From contig JAUDYN010000001.1 of assembly GCA_030407005.1 (NCBI GenBank), positions 3,534,001 through 3,598,000 of the forward strand: a stretch of DNA of 64,000 bases. The letters are read 5' to 3'. Of the stretch, positions 32,173 to 44,500 are shown one piece after another. The notes under the pieces are model-generated. The model searched no databases. It saw only the letters and a list, made by a program, of their open reading frames with translations, and was not told where the DNA came from. Both the position numbers and the translations under genes were made by a program. The DNA comes from Desarmillaria ectypa (lineage: Eukaryota; Basidiomycota; Agaricomycetes; Agaricales; Physalacriaceae). Every line of letters begins with the position of its first letter. Within the stretch, counting starts at the first letter, position 1.

Positions 32173-32699
32173 TCAGAGTGCAATATTAATGGGTGTGCAG
32201 CCAAGAGCAACAAGGTCATTCTAACAAGACGAGTTAAAACTGGTTCTTAGTCGAACACTGACAACTGTAATACTCACGAAATTGTTATTACTGCAGCAGA
32301 CTGGTTGGTTGGCACATTGCGTACAAGGCCGAGGACCGTAATGGGGGCGCAAGTGAGACTACTAATAAGCACAATCACCGTCAAGAAAGTTCAACAGCAC
32401 TAAGAAAACCTACACTTGGGCGGTAATATCACCGATAGGAATTCCCAAAAGACCAAGGACGTTCTGGATGGCATCGGACTTGGGCTTTGAGAATAGATTA
32501 CTAGTCAGTAACGTTTCTTTGATGCTGATAGGATTGATGAACTCACATCCTGAACAGACTTGCAGCACTGCGCTGAGCCAGTGTTGCACCGGCCCCCGGT
32601 GACGGTGGTGCTTGTTTCTTGCATTGGAACGGCATTACTGACCACCAGGAGAGGCACAATCAAAATGTCTAGAGTGAAGGTAGAAATACGAGCGAACAT
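32173..32699 (-). pseudogene. Class I hydrophobin gene with a one-base frame break
   Basis: Hydrophobins self-assemble on aerial hyphae and fruit bodies. Exons recovered on the minus strand: a signal peptide (MFARISTFTLDILIVPLLVV), GGRCNTGSAQCCKSVQD with Cys1–3, then PKSDAIQNVLGLLGIPIGD, then LTCAPITVLGL with Cys4, then in a different frame QCANQPVCCSNNNF with Cys5–7, and after a final intron NDLVALGCTPINIAL with Cys8. All eight cysteines and the spacing of class I are present, but the frame changes by one base between Cys4 and Cys5 (about 32315–32355) with no intron there. Either the gene has lost one base and is dead, or the assembly has an indel, perhaps near the GGGGG run at 32343–32347. 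Confidence 0.75.
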
Positions 32700-34063
32700 T
32701 GTGAAACTGAGAACTGAGGTTTGAATAGTTCGACAGGTCGCGTCATTTATAAACTTTGGTTTCCCATTATCCAATTACCATCGTGTGGGGATAAATTTGC
32801 TTGACTCGGAAAACCGACAGACCTCATGGAGGGTGTAAGCTGTATTCGCTCAAAAGTTTAGGTATTGAATGCTGAGACATTATGAAGGCAGCTGAGCGTT
32901 CTGTTAGTCAGACAAACCAGCAAATATCTGATGAATCTGCTCGGCTCCACTGCCTCTTTCAGCTCGAATTGGCAGTGGTGGATGTAAGTTCTCTATATGA
33001 CCAGAGACAGTGATACATTCATTTTTTGCATCAACTCATCGTCACAACATTTTAGACTATAAGATTCATCTTGATTGTTGAACCCGGAATTGCTACCCAG
33101 CTGCCAGAAGTCAACAGTGTAGAAGTCGGTTAGGGCCACCTGGCAGAACACTCGAAAACATGTAAGGTCCTCGTAAGCGTCTTTGCATGACAATACTTTC
33201 GTAAACTCAGATAGAATGAAGCACGCCACGCTAAAGCTCGTTCGAACCACTGACAATGCCAGCTGTCGCGGATTACCGCTCACCCGCTTTGCACCTGCCG
33301 GTGACCTCAAGTTCTGGGTCGCTTTCTTGATCACCGGTCAGCTTGGGTCAGCCGTTAGACTCAAACTTCGAGATTAAAGCCGCCAAATAATATGCATTCG
33401 ATGGTGCTGGGTAGCATTCGAATATTATCTCCGTTACGGGAGACTTCTGCCTTTTAACTTTTACCTCTCAACTGGAGTTTGATCCAGTAGAGACGGTTGC
33501 ATTAGGTCTTGAACAAGAAAATATTACCTACTACGTACCGTACAGTATGCCAACCAATAGGAAGACGTTCAGCCACAGCGTGAAGCCCTTGCGTGCCGTG
33601 TACTCGCCAATCACCAAAATTACCTAAGCCGACCCAGAGTATAGCCCCTGTCCAGACAATTTGGCGCTACTCAAGACAGTTAGGCCTTGCTATAGCCCTC
33701 TGTCGTTTCCTCATTCTTCGGAAAGAATCGGGGACATGCTCGAAGTTCTCTTATCAAGCTCTAGAGATCTAAAGCCTAAGCCTCATCACGATTTCTGACA
33801 GCTAGCCTGGCTGAGTGAGCATATATTGTGCTGCTATTTGGCTGCCCGAATGCCCGGACATGGCTCATGACACTGTCTACAATAGGTTTCAAAGGCAGAA
33901 ACTTCAGGCCGTTGTGCAGTCTAGGAACCAAGATATAATACTGAAACGATACTACTCACGACCATCTAAATATAGAGATATGCTACAAGGTTCCTGTTAT
34001 ACAAACAATAGCAATACATATAGACACATTTATCGATCAAGCGGCGCGGGTAAAGTAAAGAAA
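32700..34063. other. Intergenic, no gene recognised
   Basis: 1.36 kb between the hydrophobin start and the transcription-factor stop. A 113-codon minus frame at 32993–33334 starts with GTG and has no domain or splice support. The rest is AT-rich with short frames only. Confidence 0.45.
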
Positions 34064-36714
34064 TCAATGCTCCTGAAAGAAGGCAAGTAAACCGTTTGGG
34101 TGATCTGCCAATCGATGCGTCTCGACCTGTGAGACTTGACGACGAATAGCCATCAGTTCCTCCCATAAGTTGGGCGGAATCTCGTGGTTCTGGCGCAAGA
34201 AGAATCGTATACGATCCAGCCACTCCTTAATGAGATGGAATCTATTCTCAGCGGTCGTCGCTTCGATCCATTCTGAGCCACCCTCTTGTATGGCCAACAG
34301 CGAGACCTGCGCTAGCCAGTAAAATGGCAACGCATTGAACGCAAAAGGAGGCTCATCGGAGTCGCACTCGCCTTTTACAGTATCTGGACAGTGGATCCAC
34401 ATCTGAAGCCAATTGTGCAGAGTACACTGCGTTGCAAAGTGGCTTCCTTGGTGGCCTTCGCCGTCAGGGGTCAGTGCTGGTGATGACGTTGGAGCATCAG
34501 AAGAGGAATAGCATTTGTAGATGCTTTGGAGAATTGTGTGGATGAGGATGAATTGGGAGAACGGATTTAGAGGGGTGTGGGAAGCATGAAGACGTATCTC
34601 TCCAAGATTGGTCAAGGCCTGCTGCATGCCGACACTGTACAATCTATCTGCACCGGTTCCGTACGCAGAGGGCTTCTGTAGAAGTTCATACCATTCTCGG
34701 GCAGACTGGGCTTTCCACAATGCTTCGTCACACGGCAAATTGAGGTCGAATTCTGCGATCTCGAAAGAGGGGCGTATCGAGAAGAACACGGAATGACAAC
34801 AATCATGGAGATAGGAGAGTAGCAAAGCCCTAAACGAAGTGTCAGAAATTATCGATTAGGAACGGCATACAATTGGATCTACCGTTTAACAGTCTCGTGT
34901 TGAGCCCATTCACGCCACGTTTGTTCCAGTGCGACAGAATCATTCAAGTCAGGGACAGCCCAAGAACGTGAACGAGTGATAGAGCCTGTCTTGCGGATCA
35001 TCTAGACCAATATAAATCCACTATATAGTGGCTTATGCACCGAATACCGACGTACCATGACCAACATTCCATGATATACGTTGGATGAGACCCGATTTTC
35101 GGCGCGCTGGTGGAATAAACCGATAGTCTGCAGCAACACGACAGCAAGTATCAAATAATCTTGCTCGTTGGGGTTGAACGCTGCTTTCGTCTGGAGTGTG
35201 TAGTATGAGCATCCAGGCATTTCAACGAGAGGATGTACCCACAAATTGTTGAACTAGGACGTCGCGTGTCGAGGACAAGGTCTCATTAATGAAGTTCATA
35301 GCACTTCGTGTCGTCACGAAGAGTGCACCACATGCTTGCATTGCGCGAACCAGAACGGAAGGCTTGTCTTCCTCCATCCAGGTTTCCGGATGAACTAAGG
35401 GGAGCTGTGTGCAGAACGCAGAGAAAAAGAGGTACACTAAGGGAGAGGTTAGACGACGATCTCCCAACGTAAACGTTTGGCGACACACAATATTGTTCCT
35501 TCTCAGTATCTAGTATTTTCATACCAGTTGAGACCCCGGTCGAATGTGCGTATTCTTCGGATGGGATGGGGGAGTTGGTGGCAGTAGCATCCACAGGTGA
35601 ATCAAAATCCGGCGACTGGGGGACAGTGGAAACGTCTGGCATGGTTTGCATGAGCGAATATGGGTAGGTACCTTCTGATCCCAACCCATCGCCTCCCAGC
35701 CACGAAAAACCAGAAGGCACTTGAACTGAGTGGGTTGAATCGTGATCAGAGAGGGAAAACTGTTCAAGGAAAGAGTCTAACACATTGCTAGAAAACATCT
35801 TTTCAATGTAGTGCTCCGAACCAAATATCTGGCTGTTGTTGTCATCATCTGTGGCGGGATCAAAAATAGCTGGCTGGGGCGAAGTATGGGAAGAAGCCAT
35901 CTCTGACTTGCGAAAATCTAAAGGTGTGGCTATATGTGGCAGAGTAGGAGAGGCATCATCAATCTCACTAGGAGATGAGAGAGAATTAAGGGAACAAGTG
36001 GGTGAGGCCTGGGTTCCGGCAACGCCTTGGACAGAGACATCAATTCCCCGGTTGCCGTCTCGTGTCTGCGATACCCGCTTTTTGGCACACGACTGTTTAT
36101 AACGGGTTACTGCCGGATCGTTGATAAAGACGCATTTCTTGCCACGGGATATGCATTTCGAGCACGGACACTGAAGATCGCACTTGACCTTGGATTCAAC
36201 GCAGGCCTATCAAGGAATCAGCAAGTAATCATATCAGTTAATTTCGGACGCACTTGGCAGGATTTTCTTCTTGATCGATGGGCCTTGAGCCTGTTGTGAG
36301 GCGTCAGTTCTATTGCTCGCCGAGGATAATCTCACTTACGGGTCTCCGCATGTCTTCTTGTGTCGGGTCAACAGATCGCTTCTGGTGAACTCGGCACCGC
36401 ACAGCTAGAATCGAAAAGCTAAGCATCATTGAAGATGAACTGTAACGCCACCCACCTTACACCTGTGAGCACGTTCATTGGTATCTGACCACCGCTTTTA
36501 GATCACTAATTGCGCTGACGCCCAAGAAAGGCTGGGACTTACGTGAACGGATATGTCTACTCAAGTGGGTTGTCCTTGTAAACTTGGCGGGACAGAGAGG
36601 GCAGTGTTTTGTCTGCGGAAGTGTGGGGGCGTTCCCTCTATGAGAACGAATTCGAGACATTTCTCCATTTGCCTTGAGCTCGACAGAAGCGCTGGGATTA
36701 GGTGAGTGGCTCAT
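34064..36714 (-). CDS. C2H2 + Zn(II)2Cys6 transcription factor with fungal_trans domain
   Basis: Nuclear regulator combining three DNA-binding/regulatory parts. N-terminal C2H2 finger CPLCPAKFTRTTHLSRHIRS, a second finger CKLCGAEFTRSDLLTRHKKT, then a complete Zn2Cys6 cluster: SCQACVESKVKCDLQCPCSK continuing CISRGKKCVF, spacing C-x2-C-x6-C-x5-C-x2-C-x6-C, preceded by basic HRSRRK. An acidic/Ser-rich linker follows, then the fungal-specific transcription factor domain (LFFSAFCTQLPLVHPETW, LLQTIGLFHQRAENRVSSNV, YLHDCCHSVFFSIRPSFEIA), ending LADHPNGLLAFFQEH. About nine exons, all GT–AG; the Cys6 motif becomes visible only after splicing at 36184–36256. The start at 36714 is the first ATG. Targets are unknown; no metabolic cluster adjoins it. 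Confidence 0.88.
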
Positions 36715-39700
36715 GGGGGTGGAATGGAAGAAGCGGATGAAGGAGAGAATATAGGTCCGCTACCCATGGACTCTGCAGGATTACATGCCTTGATGCTCGA
36801 CATTTAAAGGTCCATCATCATCATTCAACATCCACAATCATGCCGCTTACGTTGAAAGGCCACAAAGTAAGCACCGCGGGAAAGGAATCATCTTGGGCCA
36901 GAATTAGATGCCCAACTGAGGTTCAGCTTCCGCAGCGAAATGGAAATTACGGTGATCGGCAGGCACCTACAGCAGGCGTACAAGTGATGGTAGGAGTCAG
37001 CAGGATTATGGAACTTGCTGGAATCAGACACGAATCAGTTCACCCGAGAAATGAAAACAAAAAGTTACGCACGCACATATATGTGTGAACATCGCGCTTC
37101 CGCGCGTGCTTTATAGTAGTCGGCCCCTTGGTTCATGTGCATAACAACATGATAACAAGTAGTCGATGGGTGTGGGACCATACACATGTATCTCCGTTAC
37201 CTGAAGAGGCATGTCAATAATAAGTTCAAGCAAGACACCGTACCAACTTCGTAAAGGATTTGAACGAAATAATGCCTTCCGGTTATTTCAAATATGCGGT
37301 TCGACCTCACCATACATCCTGCCATATCATAACACTGTTATGGCTTTGCGTATTCGGTTCGTTCAATACAATCCTGGGAGTAGAAGTCTTGCGTAATGTC
37401 ACAGTATTCCGAGCCGCGAACCCTCACGATGATGTTTAGGAGTAGATGTTTGGTTAGCAGCTTACCGGCAACATTATTAACTGTCGTAAAGCTCGGGGGA
37501 CATAACGTTGTGGCTCTGAGGCGCTGATCAAATCCGGAATCCGAATGTATGTGAATCCAGCAGCATTGGTTACCTTCCATCAAAGGGCATTTGTCTTGAT
37601 CAGTTTCATCGTGTTCCGTGTCTGGAGATGCGGAAGGAGTACGTCAAAAACGTTATTGCGTGGATGAGGTCTCCAAACATACCATATTCCTATACATATG
37701 GATTGCAATCGAATGACAGTGACCATTTTTTGTTCACGTCGAAAAACTCAAATGATGGTGATGCCGCCCGAGATCGATAGATTCGAATCCACAGCTGAAT
37801 AGAGCACCGAATGTTTTGGGAAACATCGACAAGTACGCCATGGTATTGAGTCAAGCAGAATATTTGAAGCTCCTATCTAAACAAGAAACATGGGTATATC
37901 AGTGTGAGTAAAGCGCGCAAGATATCAATAGCCAAAAGACACACGGATGTCAGATCGCAGCATGCTTTGCTTTCATGGAGGCGCTTGATCCTTCAATTCC
38001 TTTATGTGCGCGCAGTGATCCGGGCCTACCAGGAGCAACGAGTACTTAAGATTACATTGAACGAGAAGAGCACGACATTTTTCATCTTCTTTTCGCCGCC
38101 GGGACATTTGGAGAGAGATCTGTGTTAAGATTCAAGTTGAATCATATGACCCCACCCTGATGTGGTATCAATACCAGTATGTTCATTATCATAGATCTCG
38201 GCTTCTTTACATGCAAATAAATGGATAGTAGAAACTCAAAGCCCTGTCCCAGAGTTATCATAGTGCGCATTTGGCTGAATTCTTGAACTCATGGCGTAAA
38301 ACCGTTTCCTATTGTACAGGGGTTCGAAACGAAGTGGCGTGGGAAAGCGCTATACTGGAATGGCGAAGGTCGGTACCGACTTTGTACTGCTACTTGCTTT
38401 GACTAACATTGTCCTATTATCCTACTTTGGTATATAAATAGGGCTTTTGGCCGTTACTGGAATCAGGTTCGGCATCCTCTTGCTTGTATGTAGTCGATCA
38501 TGGTTACCTAGTATACTGTGCCTCTAGGTGCAGCCGTTTTTATTCTCGGTGCCCCACTTCGTCAAAAATGGGGCTACTCATGCGGTAACTAGCGCCACTG
38601 TGATATTTTCAGTCTCTGAATACTGATTGTCTCGATTGGGGCATTTCAAAAGGAAGTAATCTTGTCTGGTGATCAGACTCTGATGATACTTTCAGTGAGC
38701 AGCTATGTAAATGGAGTTTAGTATGCTCATGAAGACTTCTGGAGATGGTCTTTCTTTATTGAATTCTATCCTGGCGTTTCTCAAGGTAACAGTTCACCGA
38801 GCCATCATTCGATCGAGGCGTTCATTATCAGCACCTTCGAATGCTTTCGTCTTTCTTGGCAGTCCCCTTTCTCCATTCGCCTGCCACGTCACCCAAGCGC
38901 TATGTATTGACATATCAACTCATTCGAACCCATCATGTACGTTTATCATAGGCATCTGCAGCAGTCTCGTTCATAAACATAACAAATTTTGTACCTAGCT
39001 TCCATACCCGCCATAACACCCGGACGACTGTAATACTGGAATCGCCGCTTTCTCATGATTTAAAAATGAAGGCGAAATACGTGGACACCGCATCCACATG
39101 TAGTTGGCGCTATCGCTCCAATCATTTCGTGAGGGACGCCATGACTAACATCGCTAGGCCAAGACAGAGCAGACTCGGTGGAACTTTCAGAGAGGTTTCG
39201 AGTTACGTCGTCGCTCTACCTCCCTATGATTGTATTCCACCTTCCCAAATACAGGCGTAGCGCGGCGCGACCGCTGAATCTGGTATACACGAGCTAAAGT
39301 GTTTGCTTCTAGCGCGTTGCCCGATGATGTTAAACTCCATTTATCATCATTTCAGTTCGTCAACTTAAGTAGCTGAGAAGACGAGAAAGACACTGTTAAA
39401 CCTTGTTTTTTATGTCATTTCCGTACTGCTCGATAAAAGCATGTTCTCTAACGACGAAGGGGTATCTGCCGATATGATGTCATTCAGGTACCACTTTCCC
39501 TCTGAGTCGCTGTGGCTCGGTATATGCCGTGCACCACATTCCATGCCGATTCGTGCCGAAAGACCCTTTCGAGTCTCTTCACAAAATTTCCGATATTGAA
39601 TCCGTGGCGATAACCTGCGATAACATGTCCATTCATTGTCGTAATATTCCGAAGGTGTACCACCCATCGACCGACGTTTCAGGTCCACCAACTTCAATGT

Positions 39701-41279
39701 GAATACAAGTGTGCCAAGTTTAAGCACTCCGTTTACGATTTGTTGGTCCGTTCACCTGGTGTTCAGATACCTTTTATGTTGAAGGGGTCAGTGCTATTGC
39801 GTGAGTGTATGTATGGAAGCAACTCCACCGACATGCACGATGTTCTATAACCTTGGCGTATTTGGTAGCAGAAATTATCGGATGCAAAGTGTGAGAACCA
39901 TTTCTTGAAGGAAGTCCTCGCTAGTCGAGCGACCCCGACGCATTCCATGTGCATAGGATGACTACGATATGACGTTTTAACCCTGTTCTCAAGTTCATAC
40001 ATCCGATCATCTTGAACTGGTGATACCGTCTGCTACGACTTGCTAAAGAGCTTCAAAGCCCGCTTTGGCCTATATAATGTGTCTGTTATTTGTATATCGT
40101 AGCGGAAGTAACACACAACATACTACAGGATTACTTATGCCCGCGGATCGCCGCTTATTGATTTCAGCTTGAATCATGTGGGATGCTGCAAGAGGGTATG
40201 GATCGAGTTGCTAGGTTACGACAATAGACCACGAAAGACTTGGGCCCCGGCATTCCATGTCGATCGGGCTGTGTTCAGTTGCAAGAGAGTTATCTTGCAC
40301 TGCCGCAATAAATCTTCAGAAACGGCTTTGGAATCCGAGGGAAATGAAATTTATTCTTACGTGCACACTTTATATCATAAGTTGAATAGGAATTTTGAGC
40401 TTACAGACTTTAATGGAAGAAATGCTCTTGAAATACCAATGCGATATGACTCCTTCCGTGGCTCGGCTAGGCTCTTTCGGGAAGTCGAATGATTGGTATC
40501 ATGATCCTTGGGTACAGCACGCATCGCGTATTGTTTAAATTGTCAAAGTGTGACGACACGACCCAGAGTTCCTCTTCCCTCACAACAATGGGTGAATGCC
40601 AGTGACGGGCCAAGATATCAATGGCATTGCGAATCGGCGGTTGAGAGGCCATTGGCGAGCAACGGTGGAAATGGATCACCATACAAGGCTTAGTTTCGCG
40701 CAGGTGCTGATACATTTTTGAATAGGGCCGATTAGAAGGGGAGGACGTGTAGCGGCGGCCATTGAAGGAAGAGCGGTAGAATGGAGAGTTTAGCCCCAAG
40801 TGCTTCAATCGCTTACATCTAGTTTCCGGTGGCCATTCCAGGACAGAGGAGCAAGGGAGTAAGATCTGACCGGGGCCCTTGAGACTATTTCGCCAAGGAC
40901 CAGACATCCGCATTCCCTCTGCTTGAGGTGTCGATGTTTTCCACAAACGAATTTGAAGTAAGGAAAGTCCAATATCCAGTGATGGACTGTATCTTTCTCT
41001 AAGTTTTAGTCAGACAAAGATACCATCTTCATCATGATGGACGTTCAACTGGTCAATGGTCAATAGGCGCCTCGTAAAAGCGATTGGATACTGCGAGCCG
41101 CACTGCCAGATGATGGTTCCCAGAAGCGGAAAGATACGGCACCTTTGCTGCGATTAAACATGCGCGACCAAATGGCATTGGTATCACTTCTTCAAGCTCA
41201 TCACAACCCACCAACATCACCTACCAACAGACCCTGAAACCGGTGTTGAATACAAAGTGATTTCTCATTGGATAGAGAT
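36715..41279. other. Gene-poor region, first part
   Basis: No gene could be supported. An 82-codon plus frame at 36840–37088 (MPLTLKGHKVSTAGKESSWA) follows an ATTTAAAGG element and a CATCCACAATCATG start context, so a short divergent transcript is possible. Minus frames at 39410–39727, 39763–40002 and 40467–40946 lack ATG-supported starts, exon partners or motifs. No long terminal repeats, transposase or reverse transcriptase motifs were recognised. Confidence 0.4.
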
Positions 41280-41530
41280 GAGCGTACTGTTACTTTCATT
41301 TCAAAAGCAGCGCGGAGGCCGGCACAAAGGAAACAGGACATAACTACGCTAGAGACCTTCAGCGACAACAATCAAACTAAGATCACAATTGAGAATAAGC
41401 ATAATGAACGTACTAAAACTTTCGTCTCAAAAGCGGTGCGGAGGCCGGCACAAAGAAATAGAACTTGACTGCACAGGAGATCTTCGGCGGCGACGATTGT
41501 CCTAAGATCAAGATTGAAAATGAGCATAAT
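41280..41530 (+). repeat. Tandem duplication, two copies of a ~126-bp unit
   Basis: 41280–41405 and 41406–41530 are diverged direct copies. Both begin GA(G/A)CGTACT, share GCGGAGGCCGGCACAAAG, and end AATGAGCATAAT or close to it. Divergence is roughly one base in six, so the duplication is not recent. The first copy and half of the second are open in one plus frame (66 codons), but no protein family is apparent. Confidence 0.8.
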
Positions 41531-44500
41531 AGCGCATAGACTATGTTTTAAACTGAACGACATACTATTGGATTGTGCGGCTATTCCCTGATGGACATGT
41601 AGGCCGATCATCGACCAGAGTGCCTTGCCGGACATGTCACAAGCGGCAAGTCGATGATGCCAGTAACGTTACTGAGATATTGAGATAGAAAATCAAGCAC
41701 GGACAACGGCTGGTCATCAAACAGGCTGCTGTTTAACTTGCACCACATCAAAGTCCCATTGTCTAGAGCCAGGTGGAAATTCCCATGTCGGACTTAAATA
41801 TCATCCGATCACAAAATTATGGATAGCCACCTCATAGCGACCACCTGCTCTTTAGGTCGGAGACTTGACTCGTACGTCCTTGGCATTCCATGAGCGCTGA
41901 TAGGAATTGTGTCTCGAGGAGCTGGCAGTGCTTCAGGACATGCCTAAGTGCTCACGTTTGGAAAGTCAGATCGCGAGATGGTATCCAAGGGCAAACCGTG
42001 TGAGAACATATGTTCTCGTAAATTTGGCAGTTGTGGACTGCATATAGTGTAGGCTCTAACGGCCTATCGCCAGTCTAGCTTAACGGGCTTGTCGCGTTGC
42101 GGGCTAAAAAATGAGCAAGACGAGCGGCTCCGCGGAAAAATCTCTCTCTCGAAAAGTGCATATCTAAGAGTTGAACAAAGATGTGCGGGGCCAGGAAAAC
42201 TGCCAGCTCGGGTTGATTAGTTGGGATCGGCATATAGCTCACTTCTGTGAATGGGGGTGGCATATGAAGGAGCATCATGATGTGGGGTTAGCTTTATTGA
42301 GTGGTCGTTAGGAGAATTAATGGACCTGTATCGAGGTACTTTGAGATATGATATCTGGACGCTAAGAAGTGGATTTGAGTGATTTCTGCGGCCATCTGAG
42401 TAAAAACGTACCAGATACACATGGTTCGACGCCAGTTGTGATGATACGTATGATTTTGCGGCATCAAGACGTTGCCTGACTGTGATTGCGGAAAAACACT
42501 GCTGACCGAGGGATATCACTCATTTTGCATTTGTAGTCTTGAACGGCTGGCTCACAGACGGGGAAGTCTTGCCGTTGCAGCAAGGCACTTGAAGAGCGGC
42601 GTACCCGGTGGTTTGTTCACAATGCATCGTTCAGTCAGGCTGACTGACTTGTGTGGACATCAAAGGTGTGTGAGTCGCTCAGTTTATCGAACGTGCTCGG
42701 CCTTTTTATGAAGAGTGTCCAGAACATGATAGACATGTCACGGTCGAATGCATCTCCGCCAACGGCGCAAAGGATACTGACCCGCGACTGCCCAATGACC
42801 ACGGTCAGTCCGCTAATAAATTGTCAACCTAAGTAGCAGTTTACGTCAATGATGCGACGTACTACGTCCCCACAAGGTCCACAGCAAAAATTCAGTGGCA
42901 GATACGTCTCTGGTAGGCGTCCTTGCTCCGCTTGACTTACAGGTCTGTAACGGAATCACCACCTATTGGTCCTCGCCTAGGGTTCCGTGTGTCTTGTTCG
43001 GATTGTCAAAATACTTCTGGCGCCACTGTGATCCTTTCTGCCATGAAGATCCTTGCCATCGGCCCGCTGCAGCTCGTATGCTGTAGATTTATGATAAGAT
43101 TCACCATGGCATAATACAGACTTGCAGACAACATCGGATCCTCGGTCATATAATCACGGTAGCAGTGTTTGACGGCTTGGCGAGAGGATATAACGCGGAA
43201 ATCTTTGGTGCATTTCAACATATGGGCTGAGATATCCTCGTGGAGATTGAAGGAGTACTGTTATGGGAGGGTAATCGAGTAAGCAGGGAACCAAGGAAGT
43301 CATTATTGGTTTCTTTCTGCGTGATCCCACCTAAGTATAATTGCATGAAACGAATGTCCTAGGGGATAATATAAACAAACTCACAATCCTTATGTGGCTG
43401 GTCCAACGCTGCCGTTGCCTACCCTTTCACCCTTCTTCAGAGACCTGACAGGAGGCGGAGTAGCTGTGCTGGCTCGTGGGCCCGCCTTAGGTTCAGACGA
43501 TCTCTTCCCTTTCCTTTTTGAGGCTGAAAGCCTTGCAAGAAGGACTTTGCATGAGGCGCCAGACTCACCCATTCGAGGTGTGTCAGCCGTTCTAAACGTG
43601 TCGTTAGTTCGTAGACGAATTTCTATAGATGAATCCACCCAATCGGTGAACCATATATCTTCATTGACACTTTGGCCAAATAACATGTCCTTTGATGAGG
43701 GAAGTCTCATCTTTGCGGTCCCCGAAAGAGACAGCTATCTATACACGTAGAGATGCTTATATGCCTGGGCAAATTTATGGAATGATGTAACCTAGGGCAA
43801 AGACAGTCACTGCTGGAGCCGGTACATTTTCCCCGCCGAAAAACGAGACCTCAAAATGTTGTGACATTTCATCTGAACTTCTAATGGTAAAAATGAGTTC
43901 ACAAAAAACAGGTTGCAAGATGAGATAATTTCCGTACTCTTTTAGGGTAAGGAAAAAAGCCGAAAAAATGGAACGCGGTCAGAACGAAGGAAACCGCTAT
44001 TCATTCGCAGAAAAGCCGTTTTTGGTATGCGAAGGGAGCGCTAAATATAACTGGTTTTTCATTGTGTTTTCCGTATCCCACTTTTGCAGCATTTAAAGGG
44101 ACAGAAACGTCACAAGATTTTCAGAATACGTTTTTCCGCCCCGAAAAGGAACCGGCCCCAGCGGTGAGTGGATATAGACACGCGCAACAGGACGGTAAAT
44201 GTTTACCTGCCAAATTGGCCCACCCAGATCCCTAGCACCTTTCCTTCAAACCTAGAATCCAGCAGGATTAAAGAGCTCTTTTGTATGCTAAAAAGAGTCT
44301 TTCAGGTTGCGGATTTGTCGCGTGCAATACTGTCCCAATTTCAGGACATTAGAACACTACGTTTCTGAAATTGTGTCTGGATCGGTTAGTGTTGACGGTG
44401 CGTGCAGTCGTCTAGGTTTGGGGGTGGACAGCTGGTGGTAAAATGCGGGCCGAAAGTAAGGGCGAGGGGGGGTATTCTCTCCATGATTGATGCTGTTCTC

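Noticed and set aside
37760..37800. GATTCGAATCC resembling a tRNA B-box
   Set aside because: No A-box upstream and no cloverleaf can be drawn.
40467..40946. 159-codon minus-strand frame
   Set aside because: Open but with no recognisable motif, and not linked to other exons; not reported as a gene.
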